Positions 7,772-15,075 of a stretch of 19,522 bases of DNA are shown here, piece by piece. The notes beneath the pieces are model-generated. The model had not been told where the DNA came from. It saw only the letters and a list, made by a program, of their open reading frames with translations, and searched no databases. Both the position numbers and the translations under genes were made by a program. The DNA comes from an uncultured Duganella sp. (lineage in GTDB: Bacteria > Pseudomonadota > Gammaproteobacteria > Burkholderiales > Burkholderiaceae), in the NCBI GenBank assembly GCA_946482635.1, contig CAMLSG010000089.1, positions 1 to 19,522 on the forward strand. Direction: 5' to 3'. Position 1 is the first letter of the stretch. Each line of letters begins with the position of its first letter.

Positions 7772-9340
7772 ATGATTCACCTGCATCGTATCGGCCTCGC
7801 GGCGCTTGGCGCGGCCTGTTTTTTCACTACAGCTGCCATTGCGGCGCCACGCAAGGTGGTGCTGGATGCAGCCAAAGCCGAGCAGCCGCTCGACCGCTTC
7901 TTCGACCTGTCGGTCGGTTCCGACTATCCCGGCACCTTGCAGCGCGACGACAGCATGGCGCAGCTGAAGACGGTGGTGGACGAAACGGGCTTCCGCTATA
8001 TCCGCTTCCACGCCATCTTCCATGACGTGCTGCAGACCGTGAAAAAGGAAAACGGGAAGCTGGTCTATGACTGGACCGGAATCGACAAGCTGTATGACGA
8101 CCTGTTGGCGCGCAAGATCAAGCCTTTCGTTGAACTGGGCTTCACGCCCAAGGCGCTGGCCACGTCGAATGCGAAGATCTTCTACTGGGAGGGCAATACT
8201 TCGCATCCCGAGCTGAATGGCTGGCGCGAGCTGGTCACGGCTTTCATCAAGCATTGCCAGCAGCGCTATGGCGAAGCGGAAGTGCGCAGCTGGTTCTTCG
8301 AGGTGTGGAATGAGCCGAACCTCGACGGATTCTGGGAGCATGCCGACCAGAAGGCCTACTTCGAGCTGTACGACGTTACCGCGAAGGCGATCAAGGCGAT
8401 CGATCCGGCCCTGCGCGTGGGCGGCCCTTCCACCGCAGGTGCGGCCTGGGTGCCCGAGTTCCTCGACCATGTTTCAAAGAGCGGCGCGGCAGTCGATTTC
8501 GTGACCACCCACACCTATGGCGTGGATAGCGGCTTCCTGGACGAAAAGGGCGTCGAGGACACCAAGCTGTCGCCGTCTCCCGACGCCATCATCGGTGACG
8601 TACGCCGGGTGCGCGGGCAGATCGCCGGGTCGAAGTATCCTCAGCTGCCGTTGTACTTCACCGAGTGGAGCACCAGCTACAACCCGCGCGACAAGGTGCA
8701 TGACTCTTATGTCGGTGCCGCCTACATCCTGAGCAAATTGAAGGGCACCAAGGGGCTGGTGCAGGGCATGAGCTACTGGACGTACACCGACCTGTTCGAG
8801 GAACCGGGGCCGCAAAACAAGCCGTTCGAAGGCGGCTTCGGCCTGATGAACCCCCAAGGCATTCGCAAGGCGCCGTATTTCTCCTACAAGTACCTGCACG
8901 CCTTGAGCGGCAAGGAGATTCCGGTCAAGGATGGCCAGGTGATAGCGGCCGCCGACGGCAAGGCAATGCGCGCCGTGGTGTGGGACTTCCAGCAGCCGAA
9001 ACAGGAGCTGAGCAACCGCTCCTTCTACAGCCGCGTGCAGCCGGCAACGCCATCGCAGCCGGCCGAGGTGGAGTTCCGCAATGCGAAGGCGGGCAAATAC
9101 CGTCTGCAGGTACGCCGCACCGGCTTCAAGGCCAACGATGCCTACACGGCCTATCTGGAAATGGGTGCGCCCGACAAGCTGACGCCGGCGCAGCTCGAGC
9201 AACTGAATGCCCAGACCAAGGACTCGCCCGAAACGGACCGCGTGGTCACGGTTGGCAAGTCAGGCGACTTTAATTTCAAGGTACCGATGCGCAGCAATGA
9301 CGTTGTGCTGGTGACGCTGGAGCCGATAAGCCATGATTGA
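7772..9340 (+). CDS. GH39 beta-xylosidase-like glycoside hydrolase, exported
   Basis: A retaining glycosidase expected to release beta-xylose (some members also release alpha-L-arabinose) in the periplasm. The 522-residue product has a Sec signal peptide (MIHLHRIGLAALG... ending near AIAAP). The barrel carries Glu181 in EVWNEPNLDGFW (acid/base) and Glu298 in YFTEWSTSYNPRD (nucleophile), both in the form typical of proteobacterial GH39 xylosidases such as Caulobacter XynB2. The length also matches that group. A C-terminal beta-sandwich begins around residue 390. GAGGAG and GGAAAG lie just upstream of the ATG. Its TGA lies inside the first codons of the GH27 gene (8-bp overlap). Only a weak, degraded resemblance to the shared promoter module is visible upstream, so the promoter is not settled. 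Beta-xylosidase is unexpected for plain xyloglucan and hints at xylan or xylosylated side chains. Confidence 0.88.
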   Translation: MIHLHRIGLAALGAACFFTTAAIAAPRKVVLDAAKAEQPLDRFFDLSVGSDYPGTLQRDDSMAQLKTVVDETGFRYIRFHAIFHDVLQTVKKENGKLVYDWTGIDKLYDDLLARKIKPFVELGFTPKALATSNAKIFYWEGNTSHPELNGWRELVTAFIKHCQQRYGEAEVRSWFFEVWNEPNLDGFWEHADQKAYFELYDVTAKAIKAIDPALRVGGPSTAGAAWVPEFLDHVSKSGAAVDFVTTHTYGVDSGFLDEKGVEDTKLSPSPDAIIGDVRRVRGQIAGSKYPQLPLYFTEWSTSYNPRDKVHDSYVGAAYILSKLKGTKGLVQGMSYWTYTDLFEEPGPQNKPFEGGFGLMNPQGIRKAPYFSYKYLHALSGKEIPVKDGQVIAAADGKAMRAVVWDFQQPKQELSNRSFYSRVQPATPSQPAEVEFRNAKAGKYRLQVRRTGFKANDAYTAYLEMGAPDKLTPAQLEQLNAQTKDSPETDRVVTVGKSGDFNFKVPMRSNDVVLVTLEPISHD

Positions 9341-10700
9341 CCAATCCCGCCGCAAACTGTTTGCTACGTCCGTGGCCGCTGCTGCAGCCGCAACCCTTCC
9401 AGCCACCACGTTCGCCGCGGTTCCAGGCGCCGCGCGCAGGAAGGCGCTGGCGCCAACGCCGCCGATGGGCTGGAACAGCTGGAACTCCTTTGCCACCACT
9501 ATTACCGAGGCCCAGGCGCTGGAAAATGCCCGCATCATGGTGGAGAAGCTGCTGCCTTCGGGCTACGATATCTTCACTGTCGATATCCAGTGGTATGAGC
9601 CAAATGCCAACAGCTATGAATACCGCAAGGATGCCGAACTGACGATGGACGAATACGGACGCCTGCTGCCGGCGCCCAACCGCTTCCCGTCGGCGGCGCA
9701 GGGCAGGGGATTCAAGGCGTTGGCCGACCAGATGCACCGCATGGGCCTGAAGTTCGGCATCCACGTCATGCGCGGCATCCCCCGCCAGGCAGTGCGCAGG
9801 AACACGCCGATCCTCGGGACGCGCTGGCATGCGCAGGACATCGCCGACACCAAGGCCATATGCGAGTGGAACGGCGACATGTACGGCATCGACATGAGCA
9901 AGCCCGGCGCACAGGAATACTACGACTCGATCTTCAAGCTGTATGCGTCGTGGGGCGTCGATTTTGTCAAGATGGACGACATGTCGCGGCCTTATGAACG
10001 CAACTGGCCCGAAGTCGAAGCCGCGCACAAAGCCATCCAGGCCTCCGGGCGCGCGATCACGCTAAGCCTGTCGCCGGGTGAAATGGACCTGCGCTGGGAT
10101 GCCCACGTGCCGCATTACGCGCAGATGTGGCGCATTTCGGACGACTTCTGGGACGAATGGAAGCTGTTGAAGGAGCAGTTCCAGCGCCTTGAGAACTGGA
10201 ACCCGGTCATGGCGGAAAATTCCTGGCCCGATGCGGACATGCTGCCTCTTGGCCGGCTTGCGATGAACTCGCGCGACACGAAGTTCACACCGGACGAGCA
10301 GCAGATGCTGATGACCTTATGGAGCATCGCGCGCTCTCCGCTGATCATGGGGGGCGACCTGCGGCACCTGGATGCGCCGACCCTGGCCTTGCTGACCAAT
10401 CCGGAAGTGCTGGCCGTGAACCAGAAAAGCCACGGCAACCGGCCGCACCGCGCCGAAGCCGGCACGCGCATCTGGACTGCCCGCCCGAATGGTTCCGAAA
10501 GCGCTTACTATCTGGCCATGTTCAATACGGAAGATGCGCCGGCGCAGATTGATTTCGACCTGTCACGCCTTAACCTGGGTGGCCGGAGCGTAACGGTGCG
10601 CGACCTGTGGCGGCGGGCCGACCTCGGTCAGGTGCGGGGGAGTATTCGCCAGGCACTGGCTCCGCATGGCTCGGCACTGCTGCGCGTGAGCGCCCGATGA
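9333..10700 (+). CDS. GH27 glycoside hydrolase (alpha-galactosidase or beta-L-arabinopyranosidase), Tat-exported
   Basis: A 455-residue retaining enzyme. The N-terminus SRRKLFATSVAAAAAATL is a twin-arginine signal. PPMGWNSWNSF is the GH27/GH36 opening motif. The nucleophile is Asp215 in VKMDDM, and the acid/base is Asp271 in WRISDDFWD. A C-terminal beta-sandwich closes the protein. In ordinary alpha-galactosidases a DD(C)W motif holds the O4 and O6 hydroxyls of galactose. Here it reads VDIQW (Asp84-Ile85), and the segment IHVMRGIPRQAV replaces the usual YSDxGxxTC. The enzyme therefore belongs to a divergent clade and may act on another alpha-galacto-configured sugar. Beta-L-arabinopyranosidase is a known GH27 activity and lacks the O6 contact. 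The start overlaps the GH39 stop by 8 bp, and the end overlaps the deacetylase start by 4 bp. Confidence 0.85.
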   Translation: MIDQSRRKLFATSVAAAAAATLPATTFAAVPGAARRKALAPTPPMGWNSWNSFATTITEAQALENARIMVEKLLPSGYDIFTVDIQWYEPNANSYEYRKDAELTMDEYGRLLPAPNRFPSAAQGRGFKALADQMHRMGLKFGIHVMRGIPRQAVRRNTPILGTRWHAQDIADTKAICEWNGDMYGIDMSKPGAQEYYDSIFKLYASWGVDFVKMDDMSRPYERNWPEVEAAHKAIQASGRAITLSLSPGEMDLRWDAHVPHYAQMWRISDDFWDEWKLLKEQFQRLENWNPVMAENSWPDADMLPLGRLAMNSRDTKFTPDEQQMLMTLWSIARSPLIMGGDLRHLDAPTLALLTNPEVLAVNQKSHGNRPHRAEAGTRIWTARPNGSESAYYLAMFNTEDAPAQIDFDLSRLNLGGRSVTVRDLWRRADLGQVRGSIRQALAPHGSALLRVSAR

Positions 10701-11464
10701 AGTCGCCGATCTTTAAACGGCTTGCCGGATTGGCCGCACTGGCGTTTGCCGTGGGCGTGCCGTCTTGCGCGGCGGCGGCCACCTGTGCCCCGGATGCCCT
10801 CGGCACCACGCGTGTCCTGACCCTGAAGCGCGAATATGCGCGGTATGGGGCGGCGCAATACGCAGCGCTTCCTTTGCAGAAGGGCGAAGTGGTCCTGACC
10901 TTCGACGATGGGCCGGTGCCTGAAACAATCGACCGGGTGTTGCAAACGCTTGCGGCGCACTGTACGCAAGCGACTTTCTTCATGACCGGCGCAAATCTTG
11001 CAAGGAATCCTGAGTTGGGTGTGCGCGTCGAGCGCGCTGGCCATACCGTAGCGCTGCACAGCTTCGCTCACCCATCACTGAAGTCGATGCCTGCATCCGA
11101 ACAGCTGGCGGATCTGGAGAAAGGGATGCAGGCTTTTGCCGGCGTGTTCGGCCGAGCACCGGCGGCTTACCGCTTTCCGTTCCTGGAAGAGACGGCCCCT
11201 GTGCTGGCGGCACTGAAGGAGCGCCAGGTCACGGTGGCCTCGGTCGACCTGGGCATTGACGACTGGGCACCCAATGACATGCGCGTCGAAACGCTGGTGG
11301 GACGTCTTGTCGATCGACTGAAGCAGGCAGGGGGCGGCATGATCCTGATGCACGATGCGAACGGAGCCACGGCCGACGCGTTGCCGGCCTTGCTCAAGGC
11401 AATCCGCGACAACGGCTATAAGGTTGTGTCCCTGCGCTGGGAAGGCGCCGAGCCTGGCCGGTAG
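10697..11464 (+). CDS. Exported polysaccharide deacetylase (NodB/CE4 family)
   Basis: A 255-residue metal-dependent deacetylase, probably acting on N- or O-acetylated glycans in the periplasm. An N-terminal signal peptide (MKSPIFKRLAGLAALAFAVG, to about AAAA) precedes the NodB domain. All five CE4 motifs are present: TFDDGP with Asp70 (base) and Asp71 (metal), His121 and His125 in HSFAHPS (metal), R159 in RFPF, DLGIDDW at 184-190, and His219 in ILMHD. It should therefore be active. I start it at the ATG overlapping the GH27 stop (ATGA) because the signal peptide begins there; a longer frame reaching back to 10607 lies wholly inside GH27. Its 3' end overlaps the opposing GH2 gene by 49 bp. CE4 includes acetyl-xylan esterases as well as chitin and peptidoglycan deacetylases, so the substrate is open. 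Confidence 0.88.
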   Translation: MKSPIFKRLAGLAALAFAVGVPSCAAAATCAPDALGTTRVLTLKREYARYGAAQYAALPLQKGEVVLTFDDGPVPETIDRVLQTLAAHCTQATFFMTGANLARNPELGVRVERAGHTVALHSFAHPSLKSMPASEQLADLEKGMQAFAGVFGRAPAAYRFPFLEETAPVLAALKERQVTVASVDLGIDDWAPNDMRVETLVGRLVDRLKQAGGGMILMHDANGATADALPALLKAIRDNGYKVVSLRWEGAEPGR

Positions 11465-13431
11465 TGCCATTCGACGCTGTCAGTGGCGTTGCCGGCAGTG
11501 ACCTCAATGTGATTGCCGCCTTCGGCCAGTTGCAACTGCCAGGTCGCAATGCGGCCAGTCACGGGCCGCGTGCCGAGATCGACGCCGTTGACGCGCAGGC
11601 TGGCCGTGTCCTGGTTGCTGTACACCTTCACTTCAACGCTGGCCTGCTGGCGTTGCGTGTGGCGCCGCGAAGTGATGTGTATCATCGGTACGCTGCTCCA
11701 GTTGGCCTGGTACCAGAAATACGCATCCTTCTTCACGCTGCGATCGAAGCTGACCAGCCCCTTGTCGTTGAAGCCCGGCGTATCGCCTTCGTCGCGGCCT
11801 GCCGAGGGAAAGTCGAAACCGGCCCAGATGAAGTTCGCCCATAGCCACGGGCGCGTTTCCAGCTGGCGCCAGGCTGCTTCGTGATACAGCGCCTGGTACT
11901 GTTCCGGATGCCAGCGCCCGCCCGGCTTCGGCCGCTGCGGCGGATCCTCCTGTTGCAATGCGCTGGCGCCGGCGCCGTATTCGCTGACCGACAGTGGCGT
12001 GCCCGGGCGCTTGGCATGGTTCGCATCGAGGAAAGGGCCGAGGTCCGGGAACTCTCCATCGTACCAGCCGAAATAAACGTTCGAGCCCACGGCGTCGGTA
12101 TGCGAGGCTTGCGGGCCGTCGATCGGCCCGCAGCAGTTGGCGTAGGCGGTTGGCCGGCTTGCGTCTTCCTCATGGGCCAGACGCTGCAGTGAAGACAGTA
12201 CGCGTGCACTGTCCGCGTTGGACTGGTAGATCTCATTGCCCAGCCCCCACACCATGACCGACGGGTGATTGCTATTCTGCCGCACCAGTTCGCGCAGTTG
12301 CTGCTCGCTGCTGGCCAGGAATTCCCTGGAGCCGTTGACTGCTGCCGTAAGCGGCAATTCGGTCCAGACCAGCCATCCGGCGCGGTCGGCATGGTCGTAA
12401 GCGCGCTGGGGGTGCTGGTAATGGGCGTAGCGCAGGCCCGTCACGCCCAGGTCGGACAGGATGCGATAGTCGGCATCGATGTCGGCGTCGGTGGCGGCAA
12501 TGCCTTTGCCGGGCAGGGAAGTCTGGTGCACGTTGACGCCATGCACGCGGTAGTTGGCGCCGTTCAGCACAAGGCCGCGTTGTGGATCGAGCCGGATGTC
12601 GCGGATGCCGGCCTGGAATGAAATCCGGTCGCGCGTGCCGCTAGCGCTTCCCGCCGCAGCCAGCTCGGCCTCACTGGTGTAAAGATACGGATCGCGCACG
12701 CCTTGCCACAGGCGGGGCGAGGGCAGGGTGGCCTGCAGTGCGACCTGCACCGTGCTGTGCGCCGGAAGCAGGACCGGTTGGCGCGCTGAAGCGACTACCT
12801 GGTGGCTTGCATCGCGCAGGCGGGTTGTGACGACGGCATGCACAGCGCGGCTGCTGTCGTTGCGGGCGCGCGCGGTCCACGACAGCGCGGCGCGCTGCTG
12901 CGACACCTCGGACGCCTTGAAATACACACCTGGCCCGCCGTAATCGAGCATGTCGAAATGGACCTTGCTGGTCGAGACCAGCCGCACTTTCCGGTAAAGG
13001 CCACCGTACATTGTGTAATCGCCTGCCAGTGGCGCGATGCTGCTGTCCGGCGCATTGTCGACACGAACCGCAATCTCGTTGCCGCCTTCCTGCAGCAGTT
13101 CGGTGATGTCAAAACGAAAACGCGCAAAGCCGCCGGCGTGGCGTCCGGCATGCCGGCCGTTGACCCACGCTTCAGTGACCAGCAGGGCGCCATCGAACTC
13201 GAGGTAGTGACGTTCTTTGTCGCGTGCATGCGACAGGTGCAGCGTGCGGCGATACCAGGCCGGCCCACGATATCCGCCGAAGCTGTGGGGCACGTTGACC
13301 GTTTGCCAACCATGGTCGCCAACCTTGTGAAAAAGCCACTCGCCATCGAGCGGAATCGAAAGTCGCGCCTGGGCGCTGGCGGCCACTGGCGCCAGCAGCG
13401 CGATGCATAAGCATGCCTGGATCGGGTTCAT
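11416..13431 (-). CDS. GH2 glycoside hydrolase, beta-galactosidase-like, exported
   Basis: Probably removes beta-galactosyl caps (as on xyloglucan side chains) in the periplasm. The 671-residue protein begins with a Sec signal (MNPIQACLCIALLAPVAASAQA). It then shows the GH2 sugar-binding jelly roll (GEWLFHKVGD, NVPHSFGG, WVNGRHAGRHAGGF), an immunoglobulin-like domain, and the barrel with Glu400 in WGLGNEIYQ (acid/base) and Glu484 in SVSEYGAGA (nucleophile). A further beta-sandwich near the C-terminus (ASVEVKVYSNQDTASLRVNG) resembles the DUF4982-type module. It is much shorter than LacZ (about 1020) and fits the shorter GH2 type, so beta-glucuronidase or beta-mannosidase activity is not excluded. 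GGAG lies 11 nt before the ATG. It is divergent from the halogenase gene, sharing a 134-bp intergenic region with promoter copy C; no clear minus-strand promoter was recognised. Confidence 0.85.
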   Translation of the reverse strand: MNPIQACLCIALLAPVAASAQARLSIPLDGEWLFHKVGDHGWQTVNVPHSFGGYRGPAWYRRTLHLSHARDKERHYLEFDGALLVTEAWVNGRHAGRHAGGFARFRFDITELLQEGGNEIAVRVDNAPDSSIAPLAGDYTMYGGLYRKVRLVSTSKVHFDMLDYGGPGVYFKASEVSQQRAALSWTARARNDSSRAVHAVVTTRLRDASHQVVASARQPVLLPAHSTVQVALQATLPSPRLWQGVRDPYLYTSEAELAAAGSASGTRDRISFQAGIRDIRLDPQRGLVLNGANYRVHGVNVHQTSLPGKGIAATDADIDADYRILSDLGVTGLRYAHYQHPQRAYDHADRAGWLVWTELPLTAAVNGSREFLASSEQQLRELVRQNSNHPSVMVWGLGNEIYQSNADSARVLSSLQRLAHEEDASRPTAYANCCGPIDGPQASHTDAVGSNVYFGWYDGEFPDLGPFLDANHAKRPGTPLSVSEYGAGASALQQEDPPQRPKPGGRWHPEQYQALYHEAAWRQLETRPWLWANFIWAGFDFPSAGRDEGDTPGFNDKGLVSFDRSVKKDAYFWYQANWSSVPMIHITSRRHTQRQQASVEVKVYSNQDTASLRVNGVDLGTRPVTGRIATWQLQLAEGGNHIEVTAGNATDSVEWHYRPGSAPSQRRDTTL

Positions 13432-13495
13432 AGCAGCGCATTCTCCATGCTGCGGCCGCGTACTTCAATCACCCTGCAAGATTTCATTGAACGCC

Positions 13496-13540
13496 TTGGT
13501 ATTTTTCACAATTGCGTGCAGCCATGGCCACTTGCAGAAT
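13496..13540 (+). promoter_or_regulatory. Shared promoter module, copy C (halogenase-fucosidase operon)
   Basis: The upstream element TTGGTATTTTTCACAA (13496-13511) runs into the -35 box TTGCGT (13512-13517). A 17-bp spacer and the -10 box CAGAAT (13535-13540) follow. Expected start of transcription is near 13547, 19 nt before the halogenase ATG. It lies between divergent genes, so the same upstream element could also serve GH2. Confidence 0.7.
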
Positions 13541-13565
13541 CCAGAACATAACGGAGACGAAGTAA

Positions 13566-15050
13566 ATGGTATCGGTATACAAACGCATCGTGGTCGTCGG
13601 CGGAGGTTCGGCCGGCTGGATGGCCGCAACGGCGCTGGCGACAGCGCTCCCTGGCTGCAGCGTGGAACTGGTCGAATCGGAGGAAATCGGTATCGTCGGC
13701 GTCGGCGAAGCGACGTTCCCCTCGATCCGGGCCTTGCATCGCATTCTCGGCATCGAAGAAGCGGAGTTCCTGCGCGCCACCAACGGCACCTTCAAGCTTG
13801 GCATCGAGTTCCGCGACTGGCGTGCGCACGGCGAACAGTATTTCCACACTTTCGGTGATATCGGAGGGCTGAGCGGTCCGCAAGCGCTGTGGGGCCAATA
13901 TCGCCGCGTTGGCGATGAAACCCTTGGCGCGCTGGGCGAGCAATGCCTGCCCAGCGTCATGGCCCGCGAAGGACGGTTCCAGGGCAGCGCGTCGGAGCAG
14001 GAACGCCAGTTCAACTACGCCTACCATTTCGACGCTGTGTTGTACGCCGCTTTCCTGCGAAAGCTTGCGTTGCAACGCGGCGTGCGCCGCACCGAAGGGC
14101 GCATCGTGCATGTCGCGCGACGTGCCGACGGCGGCGTCGAGCAGCTCAAGCTGGCCGATGGCCGCGTAATCGAGGGCGACCTGTTCATCGATTGCTCCGG
14201 CTTCGCCTCGCTGCTGCTTGGCCGCACGCTGGAAGAACCCTTTGTCGACTTCAGCCACTGGCTGCCGGTGGATCGCGCCTGGGCCTGCCCGTGCGAGCGC
14301 AGTGGTACAGCGTTGATGCCTTACACACGCGCCACAGCGCTGGAAGCCGGTTGGGCGTGGCGCATCCCGCTCAGCAACCGCACGGGCCACGGCCACGTTT
14401 TCTCCAGCCGCTATATCGATGAAGGACGCGCCTGCGAGCAGTTGCTGCGCCGGCTCGATGGCGTGCCGGTCGCCGAACCGCGCCTGCTGCGCTTTAGCAC
14501 TGGCCATCGCGCGCGTTTCTGGGCGCACAACGTGGTGGCGCTGGGCCTCTCCTCCGGTTTCCTCGAACCGCTGGAATCGACCAGTATTTTCCTGGTGCAG
14601 AGCGGCCTCGGTCGCCTGATCGAAGTGTTGCTGAAAGGCGTGCGTCCAACGGAAGCGTCGGTTGCCGCCTACAACTCCGGCATGGTGCGCCAGTTCGAAC
14701 GGGTGCGCGATTTCATCATCCTGCACTACTGCCTGACTGCGCGCCGCGACAGCCAGTTGTGGCGCGACATGGCCAACATGGAACTGCCCGAAACGCTCGC
14801 CTTCAAAATCCACGCCTGGCGCCAGGCCGGCGTGCTACACCAATACGACGAGGAAGGCTTCGACGCCACCAGCTGGCTCGCTGTGCATGCCGGCATGGGC
14901 CATTGGCCGGGGCGTGCCGATCCTTCACTGCGCGACATGCCGCAAGAAGATGCCTTGCGCGCCTTGCGGTTGCGGCGCGACAGCATTGCTGCCGCCGTGG
15001 CGGCCATGCCAAGCCACGAAGAATACCTGAGCAGCGTGCTGGCACGCTGA
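13566..15050 (+). CDS. Flavin-dependent tryptophan-halogenase family protein
   Basis: A 494-residue cytoplasmic flavoprotein with no signal peptide. The N-terminal FAD-binding GGGSAGW (12-18) and the halogenase signature WAWRIP at 263-268 (WxWxIP) separate it from monooxygenases. The lysine that handles hypohalous acid is Lys77 in TFKLGIEF, and the catalytic glutamate region is PLEST (Glu337). It should therefore be a working FADH2-dependent halogenase, but the substrate is unknown and no flavin reductase gene is in the window. ACGGAGAC lies about 7-9 nt before the ATG. It leads an operon, with the fucosidase gene 25 bp downstream, under the same promoter module as the glycan genes. Halogenase homologues next to TonB-dependent receptors are familiar in Xanthomonas and Caulobacter relatives, and their role there is unresolved. 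Confidence 0.88.
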   Translation: MVSVYKRIVVVGGGSAGWMAATALATALPGCSVELVESEEIGIVGVGEATFPSIRALHRILGIEEAEFLRATNGTFKLGIEFRDWRAHGEQYFHTFGDIGGLSGPQALWGQYRRVGDETLGALGEQCLPSVMAREGRFQGSASEQERQFNYAYHFDAVLYAAFLRKLALQRGVRRTEGRIVHVARRADGGVEQLKLADGRVIEGDLFIDCSGFASLLLGRTLEEPFVDFSHWLPVDRAWACPCERSGTALMPYTRATALEAGWAWRIPLSNRTGHGHVFSSRYIDEGRACEQLLRRLDGVPVAEPRLLRFSTGHRARFWAHNVVALGLSSGFLEPLESTSIFLVQSGLGRLIEVLLKGVRPTEASVAAYNSGMVRQFERVRDFIILHYCLTARRDSQLWRDMANMELPETLAFKIHAWRQAGVLHQYDEEGFDATSWLAVHAGMGHWPGRADPSLRDMPQEDALRALRLRRDSIAAAVAAMPSHEEYLSSVLAR

Positions 15051-15075
15051 AGACAAAACGTAGATAGGAATATTG

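Noticed and set aside
10607..10696. N-terminal extension of the deacetylase by 30 residues.
   Set aside because: It lies wholly within GH27 and would bury the signal peptide; the ATGA overlap start at 10697 fits the operon pattern.
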